From Ruminococcus sp. (lineage in GTDB: Bacteria; Bacillota; Clostridia; Oscillospirales; Ruminococcaceae), in assembly GCA_017542475.1 (NCBI GenBank), contig JAFXXD010000049.1:1-54804 (forward strand): a DNA stretch of 54,804 nucleotides, given 5' to 3'. Shown in pieces: positions 39,995-48,475 of this stretch. Each line of letters starts with the position of its first letter. Position 1 is the first letter of the stretch. Made by a program: the position numbers and the translations under genes. The notes under the pieces were generated by a model. That model ran no database searches, was not told where the DNA came from, and was given only the letters and a program-made list of their open reading frames with translations.

Positions 39995-40726
39995 ATGAAT
40001 CTTGACGAGTTATTAAAGGCTGCTATCAAGGACCCGTCAAAGCGCTCGCTCTTCTTGCAGACCCTCATAAAGAGCGACGTGTACGTAATCTGCAAGAACC
40101 CCGTTAAGGAGGACAGAAGCAGAGAGGAGGGCGGCATACAGCTCGAGCTGATAACCACCCAGAACCCGCACGGAGATATCTTTATCCCGTTCTTTACGAG
40201 CTACCGCTCGCTCCAGCAGTTCGCGAAGAGATACGTTGACTGCTACAAGATAAACTGCCTGCGCCTTTTCGACCTTATCCAGTCGGTATCGGCAGTTCTC
40301 AACCCAAATTCCTACGGCAAGGAGTTCTCGTCGCAGGAGATAAAGAGCATACTGATGATAGCCCGAAACCTCAAGATAAAGGCTATCTCCTACAACGAGG
40401 CGGACACTATAAGCTACCGCCAGTGCGAGCACGATGTTATGCACATCATCAAGGCGGCTACGAAGTTCCTGTCGAAGCAGCCGAACGTTGACAAGGCGTA
40501 CATTATGGAGATGATAAAGGGCTGCGAGCGTCCGCAGATACTGATAGTCCTCGATATGATGGGCAGCACGAGAAAGCTCTTCGTGCCGCTGTCGAAGTAC
40601 CTCTCCAAGACCGTAAAGGCGAACGAGCACCTGTGCTTCATCAGCTACGAGCAGGATATGGGCAAGAAGGCGGCAAAGACGGTAGAACCGTTCTATGTCC
40701 GCAAGAAGCGCTATTTCGAGAGATAA
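39995..40726 (+). CDS. SseB-like domain protein between ruvA and ruvB
   Basis: 243 residues. The first 130 residues match the SseB N-terminal domain type (LLKAAIKDPSKRSLFLQTLIKSDVYVICKN, then IPFFTSYRSLQQF and a late VLNPNSYGKEFSSQEI). The rest has no known motif. SseB-type proteins are of unclear function. Its place between ruvA and ruvB, 29 bp after ruvA, implies co-transcription; a role with RuvAB is not known. AAAGGAAG precedes the ATG. Confidence 0.75.
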   Translation: MNLDELLKAAIKDPSKRSLFLQTLIKSDVYVICKNPVKEDRSREEGGIQLELITTQNPHGDIFIPFFTSYRSLQQFAKRYVDCYKINCLRLFDLIQSVSAVLNPNSYGKEFSSQEIKSILMIARNLKIKAISYNEADTISYRQCEHDVMHIIKAATKFLSKQPNVDKAYIMEMIKGCERPQILIVLDMMGSTRKLFVPLSKYLSKTVKANEHLCFISYEQDMGKKAAKTVEPFYVRKKRYFER

Positions 40727-40730
40727 GCCG

Positions 40731-40866
40731 TGTAGGGGCGCATTCCGTGCGCCCGCCAATTCACCGTAAAACCAACGGCGACCAACTGTAGGGGCAGATA
40801 TCATCCGCCCGCCAATACAAGGACAAACCTGCGGCAGCCAATGTAGGGACGCCCATCGGGCGTCCG
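40731..40866 (+). repeat. Three tandem family A hairpins before ruvB
   Basis: Units begin at 40731, 40787 and 40842, all in the same orientation, each TGTAGGG(G/A)(C/G) ... GCCCG or CGTCCG. Inner stems differ: GCGCAttccgTGCGC, GGGCagatatcatccGCCC and ACGCCCatcGGGCGT. Spacers share CCAAT and ACCAAC-like words. The array sits inside the ruv operon. Confidence 0.8.
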
Positions 40867-40912
40867 ACATTATACCTGCAAGCAGCAAAATACAAGAAAG
40901 GAGAGAACCGCC

Positions 40913-41971
40913 ATGATAGAAACAGAGGAAATGGAATTTGCCCCGAGAGTCATTTCTCCCGAGGTGACACAGGACGACGGCGATATAGAGATTTCTCTCC
41001 GCCCGCAGAATCTCCACGAATACATCGGTCAAGACAAGGTCAAGGAGAAGATAGCGATATACATCGAAGCCGCAAAAAAGCGCGGCGAGCCTCTCGACCA
41101 CGTCCTGCTGTACGGACCTCCCGGTCTCGGCAAGACCACGCTCTCGTCGATAATCGCGCACGAGCTCGGCGTTAATCTGCGCGTGACCACGGGTCCCGCC
41201 ATTGAAAAGCCCGGCGACCTCGTTTCGCTGCTGACGAGCCTCAACGACAACGACGTACTCTTCATCGACGAGATACACCGCCTTTCGCGTGCCGTCGAGG
41301 AGATACTCTACCCCGCCCTCGAGGACAGGGTCATAGACATCATCATCGGAAAGGGTCCGTCCGCACGCTCGATACGTATGGACCTTAAGCCCTTCACGCT
41401 CATCGGTGCTACCACACGCGCGGGACAGCTCTCCGCTCCTCTGCGCGACCGCTTCGGCGTCATCGAGCGCCTTGAGCTCTACACGACCGAGCAGCTCACC
41501 GACATCGTCCGCCGCAGCGCGATGATACTCTGTATCCCCTGCGACACCGACGGCGCCGCCGAGATAGCGGGCAGAGCACGCGGTACGCCGCGTATAGCCA
41601 ACCGACTGCTCAAGCGCGTGCGCGACTTCGCGGACGTTATGGGCAACGGACAGATAACGAAGGAGATAGCCTCGATAGCGCTCAGCAGGCTCGAGATAGA
41701 CAATCTCGGGCTCGACAGCCTCGACAGGCGTATGCTCCAGATGATAATCAAGGGCTACGGCGGAGGTCCCGTCGGGCTCGAAACTCTCGCCTCGGCAATA
41801 GGCGAGGAATCGGTAACTCTCGAGGATATATGCGAGCCCTTCCTTATGCAGCTTGGCTTCCTCGGAAGGACTCCGCGCGGACGTGTCGCCACACGCCTCG
41901 CATACGAACACCTCGGAATAGTACCGCCTGAGGCTCCCTCGGGCACCGACGACGGTCAGCTCTCGTTCTGA
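40913..41971 (+). CDS. ruvB: Holliday junction branch migration ATPase RuvB
   Basis: 352 residues. Walker [10 protein letters not shown], Walker [10 protein letters not shown], sensor 1 GATTRAG and the C-terminal winged-helix part ([22 protein letters not shown]) make this a standard RuvB, the AAA+ motor for branch migration. GGAG lies 9 bp before the ATG. Confidence 0.97.
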   Translation: MIETEEMEFAPRVISPEVTQDDGDIEISLRPQNLHEYIGQDKVKEKIAIYIEAAKKRGEPLDHVLLYGPPGLGKTTLSSIIAHELGVNLRVTTGPAIEKPGDLVSLLTSLNDNDVLFIDEIHRLSRAVEEILYPALEDRVIDIIIGKGPSARSIRMDLKPFTLIGATTRAGQLSAPLRDRFGVIERLELYTTEQLTDIVRRSAMILCIPCDTDGAAEIAGRARGTPRIANRLLKRVRDFADVMGNGQITKEIASIALSRLEIDNLGLDSLDRRMLQMIIKGYGGGPVGLETLASAIGEESVTLEDICEPFLMQLGFLGRTPRGRVATRLAYEHLGIVPPEAPSGTDDGQLSF

Positions 41972-41985
41972 CCCTATTGAAAGCT

Positions 41986-42507
41986 ATGAAGATACAGACT
42001 ACACGAAAAGCAAATTACGACCACAACCTCGGCTGCAAGCTCGACAGCCATATGATAAACGGTCAGGGCACGGGCGACGTCTCGAAGCTGAAATACGGGC
42101 TTTTCCATATGAGCTACAACGGCTGCGAGGTCATATCGGTGTACAATGCGCTCTGCTATATCGGAAAGCCGCAGCCCTTGCAGGATATCGCGTTCTACCT
42201 TGAGAAGTACCGCGTGCTGATGGGTGTATTCGGCTGCAATGTGTTCCGCCTCGGAAAGGCGCTGAAGAAATACGGCGCGGCGTATGAGCGTATCGACGAG
42301 ATAGGCACTACGCCCGCTTTTATCGTCTCGTTCTGGACAGGCAAGCCGTTCAGGTCGGCTATCCATACCGTGTTCTGCACTCAGGATCACGGCAGGATAA
42401 GGATATACAACAGGTACAACAGCTGTAAGACTATCCGCTATGTGGATTCGCCCGAGCAGCTGCTCAAGAACCGCAAGCCTGTTGTCGTCTATGCGATAAA
42501 GAAATAA
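41986..42507 (+). CDS. Putative C39-like/papain-like cysteine-fold protein
   Basis: 173 residues. A cysteine follows Asn-Gly (HMSYNGCEVISVYNALCYIG, about 40-55), as at the active site of C39-like or papain-like folds, and a later IHTVFCT (about 125) could supply the histidine. No signal peptide is seen. Related to the truncated fragment at 17,548 only in general fold type. ATG 41986 has no strong ribosome binding site; an in-frame TTG lies three codons earlier. It begins 14 bp after ruvB. Function unknown. Confidence 0.55.
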   Translation: MKIQTTRKANYDHNLGCKLDSHMINGQGTGDVSKLKYGLFHMSYNGCEVISVYNALCYIGKPQPLQDIAFYLEKYRVLMGVFGCNVFRLGKALKKYGAAYERIDEIGTTPAFIVSFWTGKPFRSAIHTVFCTQDHGRIRIYNRYNSCKTIRYVDSPEQLLKNRKPVVVYAIKK

Positions 42508-42510
42508 GCC

Positions 42511-42815
42511 TGTAGGGGCGCCCTCTGGGCGTCCGTTCAATGCGGGGGTGTCCGCGCTTCGAGCGTTGCCCGCCGAAAGCAGACTGAGCCTTTTGTACAC
42601 GGTGAGCGAGCTTGCGAGCGGGTTCGTAGTTGGATTCCAAAGGGCTGTGCCCCTTTGCAGGGTGACTCCCCGCAGTGCGGGGAGATGTCAGCGAAGCTGA
42701 CAGAGGGGCTGGCGCGGTTAGCGTGGGACAGCGTCCCAGCGGGTCGAGGGCAGAGCCCTCGCGGAGTCCGGAGGCAGAGCCTCTGGCGGATTGTCAAGGC
42801 AGAGCCTTGACGAAA
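42511..42815. repeat. Composite of family A, family B and GGCAGAGCC hairpins
   Basis: A family A hairpin (42511-42535) is followed by an inverted family B core (CTCCCCGCAGTGCGGGGAG and TGTCAGCGAAGCTGACA, 42666-42704). Then come GGGACAGCGTCCC and three hairpins that share a GGCAGAGCC centre but have different arms: GAGGGCAGAGCCCTC, AGGCAGAGCCT and CAAGGCAGAGCCTTG. The 325-bp gap before the GlmM-like gene holds only this. Confidence 0.75.
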
Positions 42816-42831
42816 GAAGGGAGGAGCAAAA

Positions 42832-44195
42832 ATGGGAAGAATGTTCGGACGCGACGGTATGCGCGGCATAGCCGTCACGGAGCTGACCTGCGAGCTTGCA
42901 CTGCAAATAGGACGCGCGGCGGCGGTCGTGCTCGCGGGACATGAGCCCGAGAAAACGAAAATACTCATCGGAATGGACACGCGAAGCTCCTCCGACTGCA
43001 TAGCCGCGGCTCTCTGTGCGGGCATATGCTCGGCAGGTGCGGACGCGGAGCTCATCGGCGAGGTGCCTACTCCCGCGCTCGCGTGGCTGGTGAAGGACAG
43101 CGGCGCAAACGGCGGCATTATGGTCACAGCTTCGCATATTAATGCTGAGTTCAGCGGTATCAAGCTGTTCTCGTCGAGCGGTCACCGTCTCAGCGACGAC
43201 CGCGAGGAGGAGATAGAGCGCCTTATACTGGACGCTCCCGCCGAGATAGTACCGATACCGCGCAGAGAATACGGAAAGCTCACATTCTCCGACAAGGCGA
43301 ATGAGAAATACACAGCTCATATCAGGGAGATCGCCAACGCCGACCTCAGCGGACTGAAGGTCGCGATAGACTGCGCGAACGGCTGCGCTTCGGCGACTGC
43401 GGAAGAGATATTCACCGCCCTCGGAGCAAAGGTCGTGCTGATGGGCAATGCTCCGACGGCTCGAACATCAACAAGGACTGCGGCAGCACGCACATCGACG
43501 CTCTTATGCGGTTCGTCACCGAGAACAAGTGCGACTGTGGCATTGCCTTCGACGGCGCGGCTGAGCGCTGTCTCGCCGTTGATGAGAACGGCGGCATTGT
43601 GGACGGAGATATGATAGTCGCCGTATGCGCCAAGGATATGAAGGAGCGCGGCACTCTCCGCAACAACTCGATAATATTCACGCAGGCGAACAACCTCGGA
43701 CTGCTGCAATTCGCACGCACCAACAACATCGGCACATCAGCTTCCTCTGCAGGCGAGCGGAGTATGATACGCCGTATGCTCGAATGCGGCTACAGTCTCG
43801 GAGGCGACCCCGCGGGTCATATCCTCTTCCCCGACGAAGCACCGTCCGCAGACGGACAGCTCACGGGAATACGTCTGCTCGACACACTCAAGCGCTCGGG
43901 AAAGAAGCTCAGCGAGCTGTCGGCGGTCATTGAGAAATGCCCGCAGGTAATGCTGAATGTGCCGATAGACAAGCGCTTCCGCGAGGTGTGGAAGAACGAC
44001 CGCGCCGTCACAGGTATCATCGACGAATTCGAGGGCATACTCGGCGAGGAGGGCAGAGTCGTCGTCCGCGAGGTAGGCGCAGACCCCGTTATCCGCATAA
44101 TGATAGAGGGCAGAGACTTCACCACGATAAACACAATGGCACTGCAAATTGCCGATACCATAAAGGAGCGGCTGACGCTTACACAGCCGCATTAA
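42832..44195 (+). pseudogene. Degenerate, frameshifted phosphoglucosamine mutase (GlmM-like) paralogue
   Basis: Two frames together give about 454 residues with the GlmM layout. Frame 1 (42832 to about 43455) starts MGRMFGRDGMRGIA and has the active-serine region TASHINAEFSGIK; frame 2 continues to 44195. The frame changes near 43,453-43,456, where one base seems lost from a CC(N)GAC context (expected APDGSNINKDCGSTHID). Two active-site motifs are also altered: the phosphoserine loop SASHNP reads TASHIN, and the metal loop DGDADR reads DGAAER. A single-base sequencing error could explain the shift but not the motif changes. GGAGG precedes the ATG. The next gene follows at 12 bp. Confidence 0.8.
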
Positions 44196-44207
44196 GGAGT
44201 ACACGAA

Positions 44208-45071
44208 TTGAGGACAGCAAGCAACTGGAAGGACTATGTCATACTTGACACGTCGGACGGCGAAAAGCTCGAAAAATGGGGAAAGGTGTCGCTCGTGCGA
44301 CCCGACCCGCAGATAATATGGAAGACCGACAAGGCTGACCCGCTGTGGACGGGCGCTGACGGTCACTATCACCGCTCGAATAAGGGCGGCGGCGAGTGGG
44401 AGTTCCGCAAGCGCCTGCCCGAGAGCTGGAGGATAAGCTACGGAGCACTGACGTTCATCATACGTCCCACAGGCTTCAAGCACACGGGCTTGTTCCCCGA
44501 GCAGGCGGTCAACTGGGACTTCATGGCTGAAAAGATACGCGGCGCAGGACGTGAGATAAACGTCCTGAACCTTTTTGCCTACACGGGCGGAGCTACTCTC
44601 GCGTGTGCGGAGGCGGGCGCTAACGTGTGCCACGTGGACGCGTCGAAGGGAATGGTGCAGTGGGCTCGCGACAACGCCGCGGCTTCGGGACTTGCCGACA
44701 AGCCCATACGCTGGATAGTGGACGACTGCGAGAAGTTCATCGCGCGTGAGATACGCCGCGGACGCAGATACGACGCCGTTATCATGGACCCGCCCAGCTA
44801 TGGCAGAGGTCCCGGCGGCGAGGTCTGGAAGCTTGAGGACTGCGTGTATGACCTCGTAAAGCTGTGCTCGGGCGTGCTCTCGGACGAGCCGCTCTTCTTC
44901 CTGATAAACAGCTATACCACGGGACTTTCACCGTCGGTAATGGGATATATCCTCGGCAGCGTGCTGACGGAGCGTTTTGGCGGCGCGGTCAGCTTTGACG
45001 AGATAGGCTTGCCCGTGCAGTCCACGGGAATGACACTCCCCTGCGGCTCTACCGCCATTTGGCAGAAATAA
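44208..45071 (+). CDS. SAM-dependent methyltransferase, RlmI/RlmK-like
   Basis: 287 residues. The class I methyltransferase core has VLNLFAYTGGATLACAEAGA (motif I) with HVDAS, and the catalytic-region DPPSYGRG (motif IV, DPPx type), as in 23S rRNA methyltransferases of the RlmI/RlmK or PF10672 group. The N-terminal 100 residues (WGKVSLVRPDPQIIW) are also typical. It is shorter than E. coli RlmI and lacks the PUA domain. TTG 44208 is used as start with AAGGAG 8 bp upstream. RNA is the likely substrate. Confidence 0.85.
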   Translation: MRTASNWKDYVILDTSDGEKLEKWGKVSLVRPDPQIIWKTDKADPLWTGADGHYHRSNKGGGEWEFRKRLPESWRISYGALTFIIRPTGFKHTGLFPEQAVNWDFMAEKIRGAGREINVLNLFAYTGGATLACAEAGANVCHVDASKGMVQWARDNAAASGLADKPIRWIVDDCEKFIAREIRRGRRYDAVIMDPPSYGRGPGGEVWKLEDCVYDLVKLCSGVLSDEPLFFLINSYTTGLSPSVMGYILGSVLTERFGGAVSFDEIGLPVQSTGMTLPCGSTAIWQK

Positions 45072-45073
45072 TC

Positions 45074-45247
45074 TGTAGGGGACGGCGCGGCTAACAGCCG
45101 CCCGTACCCTCTGTCAGCTTTGCTGACATCTCCCTACACTGTAGGGAGTCACCCGACGTCCCGACTGTAGGGGCGCACATTGTGCGCCCGCGAACACACC
45201 GCAAACCCCGCGGCTACATTCTGTAGGGGCGCCCTTTGGGCGTCCGT
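45074..45247. repeat. Cluster of three family A units and one family B unit
   Basis: Family A units at 45074-45108 (inner GCGGCtaacaGCCGC), 45166-45191 (GCGCacattGTGCGC) and 45222-45247 (GCGCCCtttGGGCGT), with a family B variant at 45109-45151 (CTGTCAGCTTTGCTGACA, CTCCCTACACTGTAGGGAG). No coding potential is seen in the gap of 265 bp. Confidence 0.8.
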
Positions 45248-45335
45248 TCGGAGAATAAAACTGCGGACTGCCAAAGGCAGCACCTACAACGATTCTTTGT
45301 AGGAAACGGCGTCCCGAAATCGAGGTGTATGAATA

Positions 45336-45635
45336 ATGAAAGAAAACAAATTTCAAAAGACGCGATATGTAATTAACATTATTACGGCGCTCGTCTGGTT
45401 CTTTACACCTTTAATTTTTATTTTCTGTCTTGTGTGTTCTGATGACACTCCATATCGATTGAAAGGTGCCGACAGCTTTGCTGTAGAACACCCGATACAA
45501 TCAACGCTCTGTTATGTGGGAATATTTGGCGCACCTGCGCTGTTCATCATAATGACAACATTATTCGTTGTCATGGCAATAATCGACTATGTTAAGAAAC
45601 GCCGCGCAAAAAAGCAGATTCAAGCAAAGGAATAA
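45336..45635 (+). CDS. Small two-helix membrane protein
   Basis: 99 residues with hydrophobic segments at about 13-34 and 58-84, and a basic C-terminus ([13 protein letters not shown]). No family recognised. Its DNA is clearly AT-richer than the genes on either side, which suggests separate origin. It ends one base before the ATG of ecfA1, and no strong ribosome binding site is seen (AATAATG context). Confidence 0.6.
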   Translation: MKENKFQKTRYVINIITALVWFFTPLIFIFCLVCSDDTPYRLKGADSFAVEHPIQSTLCYVGIFGAPALFIIMTTLFVVMAIIDYVKKRRAKKQIQAKE

Positions 45636-45636
45636 T

Positions 45637-46488
45637 ATGGAAAACATCATTGAGATAAGCGGTCTGCACTTCAGCTATCCCGCGGACGGTGACACCGAGC
45701 CCGCGGAGGTACTGAAGGGCATAGACCTTACAATAAAAGAGGGCGAGTTCGTGGCAGTGCTCGGGCACAACGGCTCGGGCAAATCGACGCTCGCCAAGCA
45801 TATCAACGCGATACTGCTCCCGACGGAGGGAAAGGTCGTCGTTGACGGCATAGACACCGCCGACGAATCCCGCCTTTTCGAGCTGAGACAGCGCGCGGGA
45901 ATGGTCTTCCAGAACCCCGACAACCAGATAGTTTCGTCGGTGGTCGAGGAGGACGTGGCATTCGCGCTCGAAAACCTCGGCGTACCCTATGAGGAGATGA
46001 GGCGGCGCGTTGACGACTCGCTCAAAGCCGTCAATATGTACGACTACCGCCAGCACTCGCCGAGCCAGCTCTCGGGCGGACAGAAGCAGCGTATCGCCAT
46101 TGCGGGCATAATCGCGATGCAGCCGAAATGCATTATCCTCGACGAGCCGACAGCCATGCTCGACCCGCAGGGACGCAAAGAGGTAATGGCTACGATAAGA
46201 AAAATGAACCGCGAGCAGGGCATAACCATTGTCCTTATCACGCACTATATGGACGAGGCGGCACAGTGCGACCGTGTGGTCGTTATGGACAAGGGCACGG
46301 TCGCCCTCGACGCCACCCCGCGCGAGGTCTTCTCGCACGTCGAGCAGGTCATGGAGATAGGGCTTGACGTGCCGCAGGTGACGGAGCTCGCATGGGAGCT
46401 CCGCAAGGCGGGCTGCGATATCCCGCAGGACATCATCACCGAGGACGAATGCGTCGCGGCGATACAGAAACTATTCGCCGCGAAATAA
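45637..46488 (+). CDS. ecfA1: Energy-coupling factor ATPase EcfA1
   Basis: 283 residues. Walker [10 protein letters not shown], signature [13 protein letters not shown], Walker [13 protein letters not shown] and switch His in ITHYMD. With EcfA2 and EcfT it forms the shared energising module for several vitamin and metal S components. ATG 45637 has AAGGAA upstream and starts the conserved domain. None of its S components is in the window. Confidence 0.93.
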   Translation: MENIIEISGLHFSYPADGDTEPAEVLKGIDLTIKEGEFVAVLGHNGSGKSTLAKHINAILLPTEGKVVVDGIDTADESRLFELRQRAGMVFQNPDNQIVSSVVEEDVAFALENLGVPYEEMRRRVDDSLKAVNMYDYRQHSPSQLSGGQKQRIAIAGIIAMQPKCIILDEPTAMLDPQGRKEVMATIRKMNREQGITIVLITHYMDEAAQCDRVVVMDKGTVALDATPREVFSHVEQVMEIGLDVPQVTELAWELRKAGCDIPQDIITEDECVAAIQKLFAAK

Positions 46489-46491
46489 CCC

Positions 46492-46712
46492 TGTAGGGGC
46501 GGCATCCCGCCGCCCGCAAGCTAAACATAAATTCACGGGTGCACTACAGCAGAGCTGCATATAGCATTGCCATCCAAATTAAAGATTTGGGGCACTGCTT
46601 AACTGTGCGCCCCTACAATGACATCGCCGAAGGCGATATAAATAATTCCGAATCCCGCATTCCGAATTCCGAATTATAATTACGCATTACGCATTACGAA
46701 TTACGCATTGAA
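46492..46712. repeat. Family A pair and ATTCCGA/ACGCATT word repeat before ecfA2
   Basis: A family A hairpin (46492-46517, inner GGCGGcatccCGCCGCC) and an inverted GCGCCCCTACA (46607-46617) bracket about 90 bp of unremarkable DNA. Then ATTCCGAATTCCGAATTATA and ACGCATTACGCATTACG words run to the edge of the ecfA2 ribosome binding site (46716). Confidence 0.75.
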
Positions 46713-46731
46713 TTGAAGGAGCGAAAACACA

Positions 46732-47604
46732 TTGGCAATTCTTGAGACCCGACAGCTCACATACACCTACAGTATCGGCTCGCCGTTCGAGAAAACGGCG
46801 GTCGACCACGTAGACCTCAAAATCGAAGAAGGCGAAATGGTCGGCGTAATGGGTCACACAGGCTCGGGCAAGTCCACGCTGATACAGCATTTCAACGGTC
46901 TGCTCCGCCCGACATCGGGGCAGGTGCTCCTCGACGGGCAGGACATATGGGCGGACAAGAAAAAGATACGCGACGTCCGCTTTCAGGTGGGACTTGTTTT
47001 CCAGTACCCCGAGTACCAGATATTCGAGGAGACGGTGTTCAGGGACATAGCGTTCGGTCCGCGCAATATGGGACTTGCCGAGAAGGAGATAAAGCGCCGC
47101 GTGCTCGAAACAGCGCACGATATCGGTCTGCGCGAGGAGCTCCTCAAGCGCTCACCGTTCGACCTCTCGGGCGGACAGAAGCGCCGCGTCGCTATTGCGG
47201 GCGTTATGGCTATGGAGCCGAAGGTGCTCATTCTCGACGAGCCCACGGCTGGTCTCGACCCCGCGGGCAGGGACAAGATACTCTCCCACATCAAGCGCTA
47301 CCACGAGCGAAAGAAGAACACGATACTGATAGTTTCCCACAGCATGGAGGACATCGCAGGCTTCGCGGACAAGATACTCGTAATGAACAAGGCGAAGCTC
47401 TTCTGCTACGACGACACCGAGAAGGTCTTCGGCAGAGCGCAGGAGATATCCGAGATAGGGCTTGATGTGCCGCAGATAACCAAGGTCTTTATGGAGCTCA
47501 AAAAGCAGGGGCTCGACTTCGGCAAGGAGGTCTACACCGTGCCCTATGCACGCGACCTGCTGCTGAAGCACCTGCACGGAAAGGCAGGTGACGGGCAGTG
47601 CTGA
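46732..47604 (+). CDS. ecfA2: Energy-coupling factor ATPase EcfA2
   Basis: 290 residues. Walker A GHTGSGKST, signature LSGGQKRRVAIAG, Walker B LILDEPTAGLDPAG and switch His in VSHSMED. Start TTG 46732, with GAAGGAG 10 bp upstream. The 244-bp gap to ecfA1, filled with repeats, is unusual because the two genes normally abut. Confidence 0.93.
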   Translation: MAILETRQLTYTYSIGSPFEKTAVDHVDLKIEEGEMVGVMGHTGSGKSTLIQHFNGLLRPTSGQVLLDGQDIWADKKKIRDVRFQVGLVFQYPEYQIFEETVFRDIAFGPRNMGLAEKEIKRRVLETAHDIGLREELLKRSPFDLSGGQKRRVAIAGVMAMEPKVLILDEPTAGLDPAGRDKILSHIKRYHERKKNTILIVSHSMEDIAGFADKILVMNKAKLFCYDDTEKVFGRAQEISEIGLDVPQITKVFMELKKQGLDFGKEVYTVPYARDLLLKHLHGKAGDGQC

Positions 47605-48419
47605 GAGACGTTACAATAGGACAGTATTTCCCGGGCAACAGCTTGATACACCGCCTCGACCCGCGCTTCAAGATAGTCATCACGCTGATATACATCCTTA
47701 TGCTCTTCACGGGCAGCAACGTGGTCTGCCTCGCAGTCGGAGCCGTATACACGCTGATAGCCGTGTTCCTGTCGCGGATACCGCTGAAAATGTTCTGGAA
47801 GAGCGTAAAGCCGCTGCTGCCGTTCCTGCTGATAACGGCGCTGCTGAACATACTCCTCGTTGACAGCGGCGATGTCCTGTACAAGTGGAAATTCCTGAAA
47901 ATAACCACAGGCGGAGTAAACATCAGCGTCTTTATGATAATAAGGATAGTGCTGCTGATAATGGGCAGCTCGCTGCTGACCTACACCACCTCGCCCATCA
48001 CGCTGACGGACGCGATAGAACGCCTGCTCTCGCCGCTGAAGCTGCTGAAATTCCCCGTCCACGAGCTGGCGATGATGATGTCGATTGCGCTGCGCTTCGT
48101 GCCGACCCTCATTGAGGAGACCGACAAGATAATGTCGGCGCAGAAGGCAAGAGGCGCCGAGATAGACACGGGCAGCTTCCTCACAAGGGCAAAGAATATG
48201 ATATCCATACTCGTACCGCTGTTCATATCGTCGTTCCGCCGTGCAGACGAGCTCGCCACGGCTATGGAATGCCGCTGCTACAACGGCGGCGAGGGGCGCA
48301 CAAGGCTGAGGCAGCTGAAGGCTGCTCCCCGCGACGTTATCGCGCTGGTGATAACGCTGATGTTCTACGCGGCGGCGATAGCGGTGAGCATTATATTCAA
48401 ACACATTATGAGCCGTTAG
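47598..48419 (+). CDS. ecfT: Energy-coupling factor transmembrane protein EcfT
   Basis: 273 residues with about five to six membrane helices. It begins TIGQYFPGNSLIHRLDPRFKI, the standard EcfT opening, and has the coupling motif KARGAEIDTG (about 178-187) and AMECRCYNGGEGRTRL (about 222-237). GTG start at 47598 overlaps the end of ecfA2 by seven bases. A perfect 9-bp hairpin (48412-48434, GCCGTTAGC/GCTAACGGC) overlaps the stop codon. Confidence 0.93.
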   Translation: MLRDVTIGQYFPGNSLIHRLDPRFKIVITLIYILMLFTGSNVVCLAVGAVYTLIAVFLSRIPLKMFWKSVKPLLPFLLITALLNILLVDSGDVLYKWKFLKITTGGVNISVFMIIRIVLLIMGSSLLTYTTSPITLTDAIERLLSPLKLLKFPVHELAMMMSIALRFVPTLIEETDKIMSAQKARGAEIDTGSFLTRAKNMISILVPLFISSFRRADELATAMECRCYNGGEGRTRLRQLKAAPRDVIALVITLMFYAAAIAVSIIFKHIMSR

Positions 48420-48475
48420 CCGTCAGCTAACGGCTAATGACCACCACAAACAACAGACTGATGAAATAAGAGAGT

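Noticed and set aside
40731-40866. CRISPR-like array before ruvB
   Set aside because: Only three units, each a hairpin with changing inner sequence, and spacers that resemble each other. No cas genes are near.
40037-41911. Long minus-strand frame (624 codons) opposite the SseB-like gene and ruvB
   Set aside because: It runs through an intergenic hairpin array and two conserved genes; an artefact of high GC at third positions.
43440-43470. Programmed ribosomal frameshift in the GlmM-like gene
   Set aside because: No slippery heptamer or downstream pseudoknot is evident, and active-site motifs are also degraded, so mutation or sequencing error is likelier.
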